Of a DNA stretch of 64,000 nucleotides, positions 37,041-46,609 are shown piece by piece. Position numbers and translations under genes: made by a program. The stretch is from Vallitalea longa (GTDB lineage: Bacteria > Bacillota > Clostridia > Lachnospirales > Vallitaleaceae). Below the pieces are notes generated by a model, which had not been told where the DNA came from, did no database searches, and saw nothing but the letters and a program-made list of their open reading frames with translations. Numbering within the stretch: position 1 is the first letter of the stretch; the number at the start of each line of letters is the position of its first letter. The stretch is taken from positions 1 to 64,000 of the forward strand of contig NZ_BRLB01000014.1 of assembly GCF_027923465.1 (NCBI RefSeq). The letters run 5' to 3'.

Positions 37041-37439
37041 GTGAGTGATTTTGGTGCAATTTTAAAGAGAATGAGAGTAGCTAACAGCTTGACACAGAAA
37101 CAGGTTGCTGATTATCTAGGTGTATCTAGAGCTACAGTTGGTGGCTATGAAACAAAGGGTAAGCAACCAGATTACGAAACATTAATATCTCTATCTAATT
37201 ATTTTAAGGTTACAATAGATTATTTGTTAGGTAATGATAATAATTTTAATATGATTGAATTAAATAACGGTTTGACAATTATAGAAAAACTGGAAGACTT
37301 AATGAATGATATTGAAGCTACTGATAAAATCGTACTAAGAGGGAAAACTATAGATGATGTAACTAAAAATTATATTTTAGAGACATTAAAATATACAGAA
37401 AAAATAATTTCTTATTCACTTTATAATAATAATAATTAA
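37041..37439 (+). CDS. XRE-family helix-turn-helix regulator
   Basis: 132 residues. A Cro/CI-type DNA-binding domain spans about 6-64 (ILKRMRVANSLTQKQVADYLGVSRATVGGYETKGKQPDYETL), ending with YFKVTIDYLLGND, the standard boundary. The C-terminal 65 residues are not a known enzyme domain. The start is GTG after AGAGGTGGG. Such regulators often control adjacent small genes; here the neighbours are tiny membrane proteins on both strands. The target is not evident. Confidence 0.9.
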   Translation: MSDFGAILKRMRVANSLTQKQVADYLGVSRATVGGYETKGKQPDYETLISLSNYFKVTIDYLLGNDNNFNMIELNNGLTIIEKLEDLMNDIEATDKIVLRGKTIDDVTKNYILETLKYTEKIISYSLYNNNN

Positions 37440-37505
37440 ATGTTAGAGCGCTGGTTAATTGATTAGTGTGTAAGATAGTTGAATTATATGGATGGGTGGC
37501 TGATT

Positions 37506-37724
37506 ATGAAAAGAAAACTGCATATGTTATCCAATATTATATTTTATATTGCTATAGCGATTTCTATATATGCATTGGGAAAAACTTATTTCGAAAGAAG
37601 TAAACTTCCTGATGGTGTTTGCCCTGTTAATAATAATAGAAGTATATTGACTATAGCTATTGCAGTTATCATCATATACTTGATAATAACTTTTATAGAA
37701 TGGTATATCAATAAAAAAAAATAA
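37506..37724 (+). CDS. Small two-helix membrane protein, unknown
   Basis: About 72 residues. One hydrophobic helix lies at about 8-25 (MLSNIIFYIAIAISIYAL), then a short loop containing a single cysteine (PDGVCPVNNN), then a second helix (SILTIAIAVIIIYLIITFIEW) and a basic end. ATG 37506 follows GGGTGG; upstream ATG 37479 has no site. It lies 66 bases after the XRE gene and is probably co-transcribed. No family recognised. Confidence 0.65.
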   Translation: MKRKLHMLSNIIFYIAIAISIYALGKTYFERSKLPDGVCPVNNNRSILTIAIAVIIIYLIITFIEWYINKKK

Positions 37725-37732
37725 TAAATAAA

Positions 37733-37772
37733 AATGTCATATTACCTTGATTGGCAATATGACATTTTTTTG
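37733..37772. terminator. Bidirectional terminator, relative of the one at 36653
   Basis: AATGTCATATTACC pairs with GGCAATATGACATT (one internal mismatch) around TTGATT, then a T-run; the minus-strand side has an A-rich flank. It ends the XRE-linked membrane gene, and the minus-strand frame at 37742-37843 runs into it. Confidence 0.88.
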
Positions 37773-37843
37773 TTTTTTAACTTATGATGTATTGTTGTAT
37801 ATACCCCAATCATCGTAACTAATAACAGTAAACCTTTTTTCAC
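37742..37843 (-). CDS. Micro membrane peptide (33 residues)
   Basis: A minus-strand frame with a very strong ribosome site (GAGGAGGAAATATA, then GTG). The product reads as M-KKGLLLLVTMIGVYTTI followed by HHKLKNKK and a short tail: one membrane segment and a basic end. Its stop lies inside the terminator hairpin. The ribosome site is the main support; expression is unproven. It mirrors the minus-strand membrane gene at 36689-36883. Confidence 0.5.
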   Translation of the reverse strand: MKKGLLLLVTMIGVYTTIHHKLKNKKMSYCQSR

Positions 37844-38084
37844 TATATTTCCTCCTCATCAACATCATAGTGACATTTTATACTATAGACATTAATTGCA
37901 AGTAAAAGAAATATTAAAGGTTAATTAAATGTGTATTAAATAATGTTAATGCTGTATATTTAAGTAGATAAAGTAGATTGATATGCATATATTGTATAAA
38001 TATGAAATAAAACAGTACTAACGATTATTTGAATTCATACTTACATCACTTCTGTCATATATACATTAAAAGAGGTGATTATTT

Positions 38085-38816
38085 ATGGGTAATAGTTTAT
38101 CTTTTTTAATTAGCTTTATGACTGGTCTGGTAGGACTTTCATTAGGTGTTATTATTATATACAGAGCATCTAATAGAGGTAGAAGATTTGAAGGAGTCAT
38201 GTTGGCATTTACTGCTGGACTTATGCTATCTATAGTATGTTTTGAATTATTGCCGAAGGCTTTTGAAACAGGGGGATTATACTTAGGATTAATTGGAATT
38301 TTTATAGGGATAATATTTGTATTATTATTAGAAGATTTTCTCAATAAAAATAAAAAATTGAAAAAAGATACTGATAATAGATATATAAAAAGTGCCATTC
38401 TACTATCAATCGCATTTATGATTCATAACATACCAGAAGGGATTGCAATTGGTTCAATAATGGGTATATCGAGTAGTGAGGGATTAAGATTCGCGTTTGC
38501 TATATTGGTTCATAACATACCAGAGGGAATGATAATTGCATTACCATTAATAAAAAGCAAAGTAAAATTATTATATATTTTACTAATTGTAAGTGTAGTA
38601 AGCCTTTCTATGGGTATCGGTGCTGTCATAGGTTTAACACTAAGCCACGTATCACAAAAAAGTATTTCCTTATCATTAGGTATTGCTGGTGGAATAATGT
38701 TGTACGTTACAACTGGTGAGATTATAGTTAAGTCAATGGTTAAATGGAAAGGAAGATCCATAACCATATCAATCATATTAGGTATTTTGTTAGGAGTACT
38801 TTTATCATATGATTAA
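38085..38816 (+). CDS. ZIP-family metal transporter
   Basis: 243 residues, about 8 membrane helices. The two paired metal-site helices carry HNIPEGIAIGS (about 109-119) and HNIPEGMIIALPL (about 143-155), the ZIP signature. An early FELLPKAFE (about 53) is also conserved. It would import zinc, iron or manganese; which one cannot be told. The loop at 88-103 is Asn/Lys-rich rather than His-rich. AGAGGTGATT precedes the ATG. Confidence 0.92.
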   Translation: MGNSLSFLISFMTGLVGLSLGVIIIYRASNRGRRFEGVMLAFTAGLMLSIVCFELLPKAFETGGLYLGLIGIFIGIIFVLLLEDFLNKNKKLKKDTDNRYIKSAILLSIAFMIHNIPEGIAIGSIMGISSSEGLRFAFAILVHNIPEGMIIALPLIKSKVKLLYILLIVSVVSLSMGIGAVIGLTLSHVSQKSISLSLGIAGGIMLYVTTGEIIVKSMVKWKGRSITISIILGILLGVLLSYD

Positions 38817-38897
38817 ATTTTAAATTAAATAAATACCTAGCTACATACTTGGGTATAATAATTTTATTATAAAGTTACGATAAAGAAGGACTTGACT

Positions 38898-39614
38898 ATG
38901 GGAAAAAGATTTGAAAAATATTATGGAAAATTTCTAAGAAGGTTTCTAAAAATAATTAATCCTGTAAAAAAATTAGTAATAACAACTGATTGTGAAGTGC
39001 ACAAATTCAATAACTATCATGCTTTGAAATTATTAAAACAATATGGATATGAGAATGATTATGAATTCTTGAAACCTTATATTGAAGATATCAATGCGGG
39101 ATCAGTATGGGCGGACCAAGATTTCAGAAGTATAGCTCATTTTTATAATCCTAATATTGAAAGAGGATTGTTCGGTAACAATCATTCTCTAGCATTAACG
39201 AAAGATTACTATGATAATGCGTTAAAATATTGGAAGGAAGGTAGTAAAGATAAATCCATGTTCTATCTTGGAGCTTGTGTCCATATCATTCAAGATCTTA
39301 CTATCAGCCAGCATGTTAAGATTAGATTGTTGGATGAACATAGGCAGTATGAAAATTATGTCAAATATACTCATGACTTGGTAAAAGAATATATTGCACA
39401 TAAACCTCCAATTCTATTGGGTTCACCAGAAAAATATATAAGATATAATGCTATTAGGGCCATAAGGATAGATAAAAAAGTTAAAAACATACCAACAAGA
39501 AAACTTAGATTCTATAATAAGACATTATATTCTTTACCTTTGGCACAGAGAACCACAGCAGGATGTTATATATTATTCATAAAAGAACTAAAAAATAGCT
39601 GCCTCTATGAATGA
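38898..39614 (+). CDS. Zinc-dependent phospholipase C family protein
   Basis: About 238 residues of the zinc-dependent phospholipase C/S1-P1 nuclease-like family. The zinc-ligand motifs DINAGSVWADQDF and SIAHFYNPN (about 65-85) and the helix ACVHIIQDLTISQHVKI (about 132-148) match. Clostridial secreted enzymes of this group carry signal peptides; this one starts MGKRFEKYYGKFLRRF without a clear signal, so it may act in the cytoplasm or be exported otherwise. ATG 38898 follows AAGAAGGA. A related germination/sporulation role is possible but not shown. Confidence 0.75.
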   Translation: MGKRFEKYYGKFLRRFLKIINPVKKLVITTDCEVHKFNNYHALKLLKQYGYENDYEFLKPYIEDINAGSVWADQDFRSIAHFYNPNIERGLFGNNHSLALTKDYYDNALKYWKEGSKDKSMFYLGACVHIIQDLTISQHVKIRLLDEHRQYENYVKYTHDLVKEYIAHKPPILLGSPEKYIRYNAIRAIRIDKKVKNIPTRKLRFYNKTLYSLPLAQRTTAGCYILFIKELKNSCLYE

Positions 39615-39624
39615 GACAGCTTTT
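39597..39624 (+). terminator. Terminator overlapping the phospholipase-like gene end
   Basis: AGCTGCCTC pairs with GAGACAGCT, with one mismatch, then TTTT. Its 5' arm is coding sequence. Confidence 0.65.
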
Positions 39625-39684
39625 AAAAGGAGAAAAATTATATTTTATTAGCTATGGTGAAAGAATGAATCTTTCAAAATAGTA

Positions 39685-41076
39685 CTAATCAAGTATATTA
39701 ATAATATTAGCTAAATATTCTTCATTTATTATAATAACTTTTTCCATCATATCTTTGGAAGGACCTCCGATGACATTTCTTTTGTTCACACAAGTCTCTA
39801 ATGAAATGGCTTCGTAGATATCATTCTCAAAGATAGGAGAAACGTTCTTATATTCATCTAGTGTCATATCTTCAAGAGACTTATTATTATTAACACAGTA
39901 CAAGACCAATTTTCCAATTATTGCATGAGCATCTCTAAAAGGTATGTCTTTCTTCACTAAGTAATCAGCTGCATCTGTAGCGTTAGTGAAACCGCCACCA
40001 GCACCTTGATACATTTTCTTAGCATTGATTTTGATTGTTTTCAGCATATCAGTAAAGATAGGTAAACACATCTTTACAGTATCTATAGCGTCAAAGGTAG
40101 CTTCTTTATCTTCCTGCATATCTTTATTATATGCGAGAGGAAGTGATTTCATTGTTGTCAGAAGCCCTATTAATGAGCCATAGACTCTACCGGTTTTACC
40201 TCTTACAAGTTCTGCTATGTCAGGATTTTTTTTCTGAGGCATTATACTACTGCCAGTGCTATAAGCATCATCCAGCTCGATGAATTGGAATTCATTAGAA
40301 CACCATAATATGATTTCTTCTGAAAATCTACTCAAGTGCATCATTAACATAGCTAGAGTATTGGTAAGTTCTATACAATAATCTCTGTCTGAAACAGCAT
40401 CAATACTATTAAGACATATTTTATCAAAATCCAGTAATTCAGCGACATATTCTCTGTCTAGAGGATATGTAGTAGTAGCTAAAGCACCTGCTCCAAGTGG
40501 AAGAGAATCAGTTCTTTTATAAGTATCCATAAGCCTGTCTAAATCACGCTTTAACATTTCAAAATATGCCATGACATGATGAGCGAAAGTTATAGGCTGA
40601 GCTTTTTGGAGATGCGTATAGCCTGGCATAATTGTAGAAGTATTGTTTTTGGCTATATCTAGTAAAGTATTCATTAACTCAATTATCATTTTCTTGATTT
40701 CAATTATTTCTTCTTTTACATACATTCTCATATCAAGAGTTACTTGATCGTTCCTACTTCTTCCAGTATGCAGTTTCTTAGCGACTTCGCCTATTCTTTC
40801 AATGAGTAACTTTTCAATATTCATGTGAATATCTTCTGCTTTTATGTCAAATGCTATTTTGTTGTTTTCAATATCTGCAAGTAGTTCTTCAAGTCCTTTT
40901 TTTATGATATCAGCTTCATTTTTTTTAATGATATTTTGTTTCCCAAGCATCGTAACATGAGCCATACTACCTGTAATATCTTGCTTATATAATCTTTTAT
41001 CAAAACGAATAGAAGAATTAAAATCATCTACCATAATGTTGGTATTTTTTTCGAATCGTCCGCCCCAAAGTTTCAT
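39685..41076 (-). CDS. argH: Argininosuccinate lyase
   Basis: 463 residues of the fumarase/aspartase superfamily. [21 protein letters not shown] is the classic start; [20 protein letters not shown] (about 105-125), [18 protein letters not shown] (about 154-171, catalytic His) and the flexible-loop signature [20 protein letters not shown] (about 277-296) are diagnostic. It cleaves argininosuccinate to arginine and fumarate. GAGGAGTGAG precedes the ATG. It follows argG by 69 bases and is probably co-transcribed from the argG promoter. Confidence 0.97.
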   Translation of the reverse strand: MKLWGGRFEKNTNIMVDDFNSSIRFDKRLYKQDITGSMAHVTMLGKQNIIKKNEADIIKKGLEELLADIENNKIAFDIKAEDIHMNIEKLLIERIGEVAKKLHTGRSRNDQVTLDMRMYVKEEIIEIKKMIIELMNTLLDIAKNNTSTIMPGYTHLQKAQPITFAHHVMAYFEMLKRDLDRLMDTYKRTDSLPLGAGALATTTYPLDREYVAELLDFDKICLNSIDAVSDRDYCIELTNTLAMLMMHLSRFSEEIILWCSNEFQFIELDDAYSTGSSIMPQKKNPDIAELVRGKTGRVYGSLIGLLTTMKSLPLAYNKDMQEDKEATFDAIDTVKMCLPIFTDMLKTIKINAKKMYQGAGGGFTNATDAADYLVKKDIPFRDAHAIIGKLVLYCVNNNKSLEDMTLDEYKNVSPIFENDIYEAISLETCVNKRNVIGGPSKDMMEKVIIINEEYLANIINILD

Positions 41077-41145
41077 TTTATCTCACTCCTCTTATATTGG
41101 ACCACTGTAATATTTATATTAGATTAATGGTTGGAAAGTCATGTT

Positions 41146-42375
41146 TTAGTTTGTCTTATTATTATTAAGCATCATAGCTCTAACTTTTAGTGGAAGTCCA
41201 AATAAATTAATGAATCCTTCTGCATCTTTATGATTGTATAATTCACCAGTAGTGAAGCTAGCTATACTTTCGTTATATAGAGAATAAGGTGATTCAGCTC
41301 CAGCTGGAGTTATATTACCTTTGTATAATTTTAGTTTGACTTTTCCTGTAACCGTCTCTTGAGTAGAATTAACAAATGCTGACAAGGCTTCACGAAGTGG
41401 TGTAAACCATTCTCCACTATAAACAAGTTCAGCGAATTTAACTGAAACAGTATCTTTATAAGATAGAGTTTGTTTGTCAAGACATAAATATTCTAATTCT
41501 CTATGAGCATAGTATAGAATAGTTCCTCCTGGTGTTTCATATACTCCTCTTGATTTCATTCCTACAATACGATTTTCAACGATATCAATAACTCCAATAC
41601 CATTTTTTCCACCTATTTTATTGAGTTTAGTTAGAATACTAGTACAACTCATAGATACATCGTTTAATTTAACAGGAGTACCTTTATTGAATTCCATTTC
41701 AATATAAGTTGGTTCGTCAGGAGCTTTTTCAGGAGTTACTGACATCTGAAGAAGACTATCATAATTAGGTTCGTTTTCAGGTAACTCAAGGTCAAGTCCT
41801 TCATGGCTTATATGCCATAGGTTACGATCTCTACTGTAGCTGTTATCCTTTTTCATAGGTACTTCGAGGTTATATTTAGCACAGTAATCAAGTGCATCTT
41901 CACGAGAACTTATATCCCATATTCTCCAAGGAGCAATTATCTTTAATTGAGGAGCAAGTGCTTTGATTGATAGTTCAAAACGAACTTGGTCATTACCTTT
42001 TCCAGTAGCACCATGACATATTGCTTCAGCACCTTCTTTTAGAGCTATTTCAACTAACTTCTTGGAAATGATAGGTCTAGCCATTGAAGTTCCTAGTAAA
42101 TATTTACCTTCGTATATGGCACCTGATTTTACAGTTTCAATTACATATTCATCAACAAAATCTTCAACAACATTTTCTATGTATAATTTACTAGCTCCAG
42201 ATGATAATGCTCTTTCTTCTAGTCCATCTAGTTCTTTCCCTTGCCCTACATCAACACAAACAGCGATTACCTCATAGTCATAGTTTTGTTTTAACCAATG
42301 TATAATAACTGTTGTATCTAATCCACCTGAATATGCTAATACAACTTTTTTCTTGTTTTCATTTATATTATTCAT
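41146..42375 (-). CDS. argG: Argininosuccinate synthase
   Basis: 409 residues. The PP-loop ATP site is [18 protein letters not shown] at about 11-28; [16 protein letters not shown] (about 119-134) and the substrate-binding [14 protein letters not shown] (about 180-193) are diagnostic. It joins citrulline and aspartate using ATP. AGGAGGCAATTAAA precedes the ATG on the minus strand. The promoter at 42419-42447 matches that of argC, indicating joint arginine control. Confidence 0.97.
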   Translation of the reverse strand: MNNINENKKKVVLAYSGGLDTTVIIHWLKQNYDYEVIAVCVDVGQGKELDGLEERALSSGASKLYIENVVEDFVDEYVIETVKSGAIYEGKYLLGTSMARPIISKKLVEIALKEGAEAICHGATGKGNDQVRFELSIKALAPQLKIIAPWRIWDISSREDALDYCAKYNLEVPMKKDNSYSRDRNLWHISHEGLDLELPENEPNYDSLLQMSVTPEKAPDEPTYIEMEFNKGTPVKLNDVSMSCTSILTKLNKIGGKNGIGVIDIVENRIVGMKSRGVYETPGGTILYYAHRELEYLCLDKQTLSYKDTVSVKFAELVYSGEWFTPLREALSAFVNSTQETVTGKVKLKLYKGNITPAGAESPYSLYNESIASFTTGELYNHKDAEGFINLFGLPLKVRAMMLNNNKTN

Positions 42376-42418
42376 TTTAATTGCCTCCTATACTTTATTT
42401 ATTAATCAATTTTTTATA

Positions 42419-42447
42419 ATTATACATTATAATTAATAATTATTCAA
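42419..42447 (-). promoter_or_regulatory. argG: argG promoter overlapped by ARG-box-like sites
   Basis: On the minus strand, TTGAAT and TATAAT are spaced by exactly 17 bases. Two copies of an A-x-TG-x-ATAATTAT motif, 20 bp apart, overlay the promoter. The sequence is nearly the same as at argC (44238-44266), including a shared 19-base block AATTATAATGTATAATTAT. ArgR/AhrC repression is inferred. Confidence 0.75.
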
Positions 42448-42588
42448 TAGCTAAATGTAAAAATATTCACTATTGATGAATATTATACATATGATAACAA
42501 AAATTTATATGATATTTAGATATTTTAGCAATTTTATACAATGAATATAAATGGAAAGATGAAGAAGAAGGGAAAGTTGATAAATATA

Positions 42589-42632
42589 ATAATAAAGAAA
42601 GCAACCACATAAAAGTATTAATGTTGTTACTT
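42589..42632 (-). terminator. Terminator of the cardiolipin synthase gene
   Basis: On the minus strand AAGTAACAACAT pairs with ATGTGGTTGCTT, with wobble pairs, followed by a T-rich tail (TCTTTATTATT). Confidence 0.65.
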
Positions 42633-42663
42633 CCTCAATTATAATTGTTAATATACTTTATAG

Positions 42664-44127
42664 TTATAATATAGGTGAAAACAATCTTGAGATAGTCTCA
42701 CGTGTTTTGATTCTTTGAGATCTATGTGTATATGATTCTTTAGTTATTTCGTTACATAATAAAAGATCTTTTGAAAATTGCCTTTCTAATTTTCTGGTAG
42801 TTTGTCTATCATATATGAAAGCATTAGCTTCAAAATTCAATTTAAAACTTCTAATATCAAAATTACAAGTTCCAACAGAAGATAATTTTCCGTCTACAGC
42901 TATCATTTTGGAATGTAAAAAACCATTTTCATAAGTAAAGGCACGAACACCATATTTTAATAAATCACCAATATAAGAATAAGTAGCCCAGTAAACAAAC
43001 ATATGGTCTGGTTTGTTAGGAATCATTATACGTACATCAACACCAGATACAGATGCGATCTTCAATGCTTCCAGGATACTTTCATCAGGTATAAAATAAG
43101 GAGTCTGTATGATAATAGATTTTTTGGCAGAAGATATCATCTTAATGAACCCATGTTTTATCTGTTCATTAATGGAATCTGGTCCACTGGATACTATCTG
43201 CATACCGATTTTACCAACTGATGGACTTGGAGATTTTTTGAAGTAATCCAGAGAAGATTCTAATGATTTTTTTGAAGCGTTTCTCCAATCAAGTAGAAAT
43301 CGCATTTGTAATCCAACAACAGCATCACCTCTAATTTTTAAATGAGTATCTCTCCAATATCCAAAACGTTTGTTACGTCCTAGATATTCATCACCAACAT
43401 TAAACCCGCCTAAAAAACCAACTTCGCCATCAATAACAACAATCTTACGATGATTCCTATAATTGGCTTTTGAATTAATAAGTTTAAATCTTGAGGGGAA
43501 AAAGAGTGCAACTTCAATTCCAGCTTCTTTTAACTCTTTATAGGTTTTGCTTTTTATGTGCCTGCAACCAATATGGTCACCTAGTAACCTGACTTTCACA
43601 CCTTCTCGAGCTTTTTGTTTAAGAATATCATACAATTCATAGCTGATGGTATCGTTTTTCATAATATAGTAAGCTATGTGAATATGATTTTTAGCTTTTT
43701 TCAATTCCTCGAATAATACTTGGAATTTTTGTTTCCCATCTGTGATAATATCAATATCATTATTTTGTGAATAAAAAGATTCACTTAATTTATTATGAAA
43801 GAGTATCATATCAGTATAATTTGCCATGGACTTATCATTGAATTTAAATGAATGATTCTCAAATTCTTTTCTTTGTTCATTGAGAATGGATTTATATAAT
43901 TTGCTTTCTTCTGATGTATATTTAAATATTTTCCTTTTAGATATATTCTGAGAGAAAATCAAGTAGAAAATAAATCCTATTCCAGGAACCATAATCATAA
44001 ATAAAAGCCAGGCAAGTGTAGTAGTAGGTGATTTTCTTTCTAAAGTTATAATTAAAGCTGTAAAAATCAAATTAAATAAAAAGAAAAGGACATAATTATA
44101 ACTTAACGTAATCACAAAATTTTCCAT
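42664..44127 (-). CDS. cls: Cardiolipin synthase (phospholipase D family)
   Basis: 487 residues. Two N-terminal membrane helices (about 10-30 and 38-58) precede two phospholipase D domains. Each has an HKD-type motif: NHRKIVVIDGEVGFLGGFN (about 220-238) and HSKMIAVDGKLSSVGTCNFD (about 401-420). It condenses two phosphatidylglycerols to cardiolipin at the membrane. Length matches bacterial Cls. The gene sits between the two arginine transcription units on the minus strand; the start is preceded by AGGGGGAAT. Confidence 0.95.
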   Translation of the reverse strand: MENFVITLSYNYVLFFLFNLIFTALIITLERKSPTTTLAWLLFMIMVPGIGFIFYLIFSQNISKRKIFKYTSEESKLYKSILNEQRKEFENHSFKFNDKSMANYTDMILFHNKLSESFYSQNNDIDIITDGKQKFQVLFEELKKAKNHIHIAYYIMKNDTISYELYDILKQKAREGVKVRLLGDHIGCRHIKSKTYKELKEAGIEVALFFPSRFKLINSKANYRNHRKIVVIDGEVGFLGGFNVGDEYLGRNKRFGYWRDTHLKIRGDAVVGLQMRFLLDWRNASKKSLESSLDYFKKSPSPSVGKIGMQIVSSGPDSINEQIKHGFIKMISSAKKSIIIQTPYFIPDESILEALKIASVSGVDVRIMIPNKPDHMFVYWATYSYIGDLLKYGVRAFTYENGFLHSKMIAVDGKLSSVGTCNFDIRSFKLNFEANAFIYDRQTTRKLERQFSKDLLLCNEITKESYTHRSQRIKTRETISRLFSPIL

Positions 44128-44237
44128 TAGAATTCCCCCTTATATCATTATAGTATATCATATTTTACAATTAAATATAGATAGAATCAATAGATTTCTT
44201 GGCTATGAAAGAAATTTTTGAATATTATTAAATTCTA

Positions 44238-44266
44238 TTGCATAAATATAAATTATAATGTATAAT
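44238..44266 (+). promoter_or_regulatory. argC: argC promoter overlapped by ARG-box-like sites
   Basis: TTGCAT (44238-44243), a 17-base spacer and TATAAT (44261-44266). The spacer and -10 share a 19-base block with the argG promoter, and two A-x-TG-x-ATAAxTAT elements are spaced 20 bp apart, which would face the same side of the helix. The regulator (ArgR/AhrC) is inferred. Confidence 0.75.
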
Positions 44267-44292
44267 TATTAAAAAGTTCAAGAGGTGATTTT

Positions 44293-45336
44293 ATGATAAA
44301 GACAGGTATTATAGGAGCTACAGGTTATGCAGGGCAAGAATTAATGAGATTATTAATACAACATCCAGATTGTGAAGTTGAGGTGATTTCATCTAGAACA
44401 TATAAAGATACTAATTATAACCAAGTGTATGGTAATTATATGGGTATAACATCAGATAAATTAGTTGACATAGAGATTGATGAAATATCTAAGAAAGTAG
44501 ATGTACTGTTCATTGCATTACCCCATGGTATAGCATCTAACAAAATATCAGCAGAGATTCTACAGAAAACTAAAGTAATTGATTTAGGTGCAGATTATAG
44601 ATTGAATGATTTATCTGTGTATGAGAAATGGTACGGCGTCTCTCATGGTAGTCCTCAACTAATTAATGAAGCTGTTTATGGATTATGTGAATTGAAAAGA
44701 AAAGAAATCAAGAAAGCTGATTTAATCGCTAATCCTGGTTGCTATACGACTTGTAGTATATTGTCGCTGATGCCGTTAGTCAAGAACAATATAATTGATA
44801 AGAATTCCATTATAGTGGATGCAAAATCAGGTGTTACTGGAGCAGGAAGAGCGCTCAATCTAGGAACTCATTTTACAGAATGTAATGACTCCATAAAAGC
44901 ATATAAAATTGCATCACATAGACATACACCAGAAATTGAACAAGAACTTAGTATCGCAGGAGACAGTAATATTACAATTTCTTTTACTCCTCATCTCATT
45001 CCTATGAATAGAGGTATTCTTATAACGGCTTATGCTAGTCTTGACAAGAAATATACATATAAAGATATAAAAGAAGTGTATGAAGGGTGTTATAAGGATG
45101 AACAGTTCATCAGACTTCTACCAGAAGGAGTCTTTCCAGAAACTAAATGGGTAAAAGGTTCCAATTACTGTGATATCAATTTTCAGATAGATGAAAGAAC
45201 TAATAGAATAATTGTGCTAGGCGCAATAGATAATCTAATAAAAGGTGCAGCTGGTCAAGCTGTTCAGAATATGAATATAATATTTGGACTTGAAGAAAAT
45301 AAAGGACTTGAAATGATTCCCTCTTTCCCAATTTAA
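44293..45336 (+). CDS. argC: N-acetyl-gamma-glutamyl-phosphate reductase
   Basis: 347 residues. The NADP loop is KTGIIGATGYAGQELMRLL at about 2-20. The catalytic cysteine lies in IANPGCYTTCSILSLMPL (cysteine at about 151), and the HRHTPEIEQEL motif is at about 213. It reduces acetylglutamyl phosphate, the third step of arginine synthesis. AGAGGTGATT precedes the ATG. It opens the six-gene argCJBD-carAB run. Confidence 0.97.
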   Translation: MIKTGIIGATGYAGQELMRLLIQHPDCEVEVISSRTYKDTNYNQVYGNYMGITSDKLVDIEIDEISKKVDVLFIALPHGIASNKISAEILQKTKVIDLGADYRLNDLSVYEKWYGVSHGSPQLINEAVYGLCELKRKEIKKADLIANPGCYTTCSILSLMPLVKNNIIDKNSIIVDAKSGVTGAGRALNLGTHFTECNDSIKAYKIASHRHTPEIEQELSIAGDSNITISFTPHLIPMNRGILITAYASLDKKYTYKDIKEVYEGCYKDEQFIRLLPEGVFPETKWVKGSNYCDINFQIDERTNRIIVLGAIDNLIKGAAGQAVQNMNIIFGLEENKGLEMIPSFPI

Positions 45337-45370
45337 TTAGAAATAGACATTTATGAAAGGTGATGACAAT

Positions 45371-46591
45371 ATGGAAATAATAAAAGGCGGTGTAACTGCA
45401 GCAAAAGGATATTTGGCAGGTGGAATACACTGTGGCGCTAAGAGAAAAAATAAGGATTTAGCTATAGTTCATACAGAAACCCCAGCCAATATGGCTGCAA
45501 CATTTACAACAAATGTAGTTAAAGCAGCACCAGTACTCTGGAATAAAAAGATATATGAAGATGGTAACAAAGTCAAAGCAATCGTTGTTAACAGTGGAAA
45601 TGCTAATGCTTGTACAGGTAAAATCGGTATGATTCATGCTAATACGATGGCTACGAAAACCGGACAAGCTCTTGGAATAAATGAGGATGAAGTTTTGGTA
45701 GCTTCTACAGGTGTTATAGGAGTGAAACTACCAATAGATAAAATATGTAACGGAATATCTGACCTATCAGATAAGATTAAACATACTGAAGAATCAGCAG
45801 ATGATGCCGCTAATGCTATTAGGACTACAGATACATACAGTAAACAAATCGCAGTTACTGTTATGATAGATGGGAAAAAAGTGACTATCGGCGGTATGGC
45901 TAAGGGTTCAGGAATGATTCATCCTAATATGGCTACAATGCTTTCATTCATTACAACTGATATCAAGATATCTAAAACTCTACTTAGAAAAGCATTATCA
46001 GACAGTATAAAAGATTCTTATAACATGATATCCGTTGATGGTGACACAAGTACTAATGATATGGTTATTCTATTAGCCAATGGTGAAGCTGGTAATGAAG
46101 AAATAAATGAAGTTAACGATAATTATAAAATTTTCAAAGAAGCGTTAGATCATATAAATGTTTATCTAGCAAAACTGATTGTTTCTGATGGAGAAGGTGT
46201 AACTAAATTTATTGAGGTATCTGTAAAAGGAGCTAGAAATAAAGAAGATGCAAGGTTACTAAGTAAATCAGTCATAACTTCTAATCTAGTAAAAACAGCA
46301 TTTTTTGGTGAAGATGCCAATTGGGGAAGAATACTATGCGCTATGGGTTATTCAAGTGCAGAATTCGACCCTAATCAGGTAAGTTTGCATTATGTAAGTG
46401 ACAAAGGGAAGATTACTCTCGTAGAAAATGGATTACCTATAGATTTTGATGAAGATTACGCAGCATCTATTATCAGTGAAAGAGATATCATCGTAGAAAT
46501 AGAAATGGAAGAAGGCAATGGTGAAGCAAAGGCTTGGGGATGTGACCTTAGTTATGAATACGTAAAAATCAATGGAGAATATAGAACTTGA
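45371..46591 (+). CDS. argJ: Bifunctional glutamate N-acetyltransferase / amino-acid acetyltransferase
   Basis: 406 residues. It recycles the acetyl group from acetylornithine to glutamate and may also make acetylglutamate from acetyl-CoA. The self-cleavage region KGSGMIHPNMATMLSFITTD places the nucleophilic threonine at about 191; mature alpha and beta chains arise there. GVTAAKGYLAGGIHCGAK near the start and the C-terminal DLSYEYVKINGEYRT are typical. ATG 45371 follows AAAGGTGATG; an earlier in-frame ATG (45353) lacks a site. Confidence 0.96.
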   Translation: MEIIKGGVTAAKGYLAGGIHCGAKRKNKDLAIVHTETPANMAATFTTNVVKAAPVLWNKKIYEDGNKVKAIVVNSGNANACTGKIGMIHANTMATKTGQALGINEDEVLVASTGVIGVKLPIDKICNGISDLSDKIKHTEESADDAANAIRTTDTYSKQIAVTVMIDGKKVTIGGMAKGSGMIHPNMATMLSFITTDIKISKTLLRKALSDSIKDSYNMISVDGDTSTNDMVILLANGEAGNEEINEVNDNYKIFKEALDHINVYLAKLIVSDGEGVTKFIEVSVKGARNKEDARLLSKSVITSNLVKTAFFGEDANWGRILCAMGYSSAEFDPNQVSLHYVSDKGKITLVENGLPIDFDEDYAASIISERDIIVEIEMEEGNGEAKAWGCDLSYEYVKINGEYRT

Positions 46592-46609
46592 TTGGAGAGA
46601 AGGATAATG

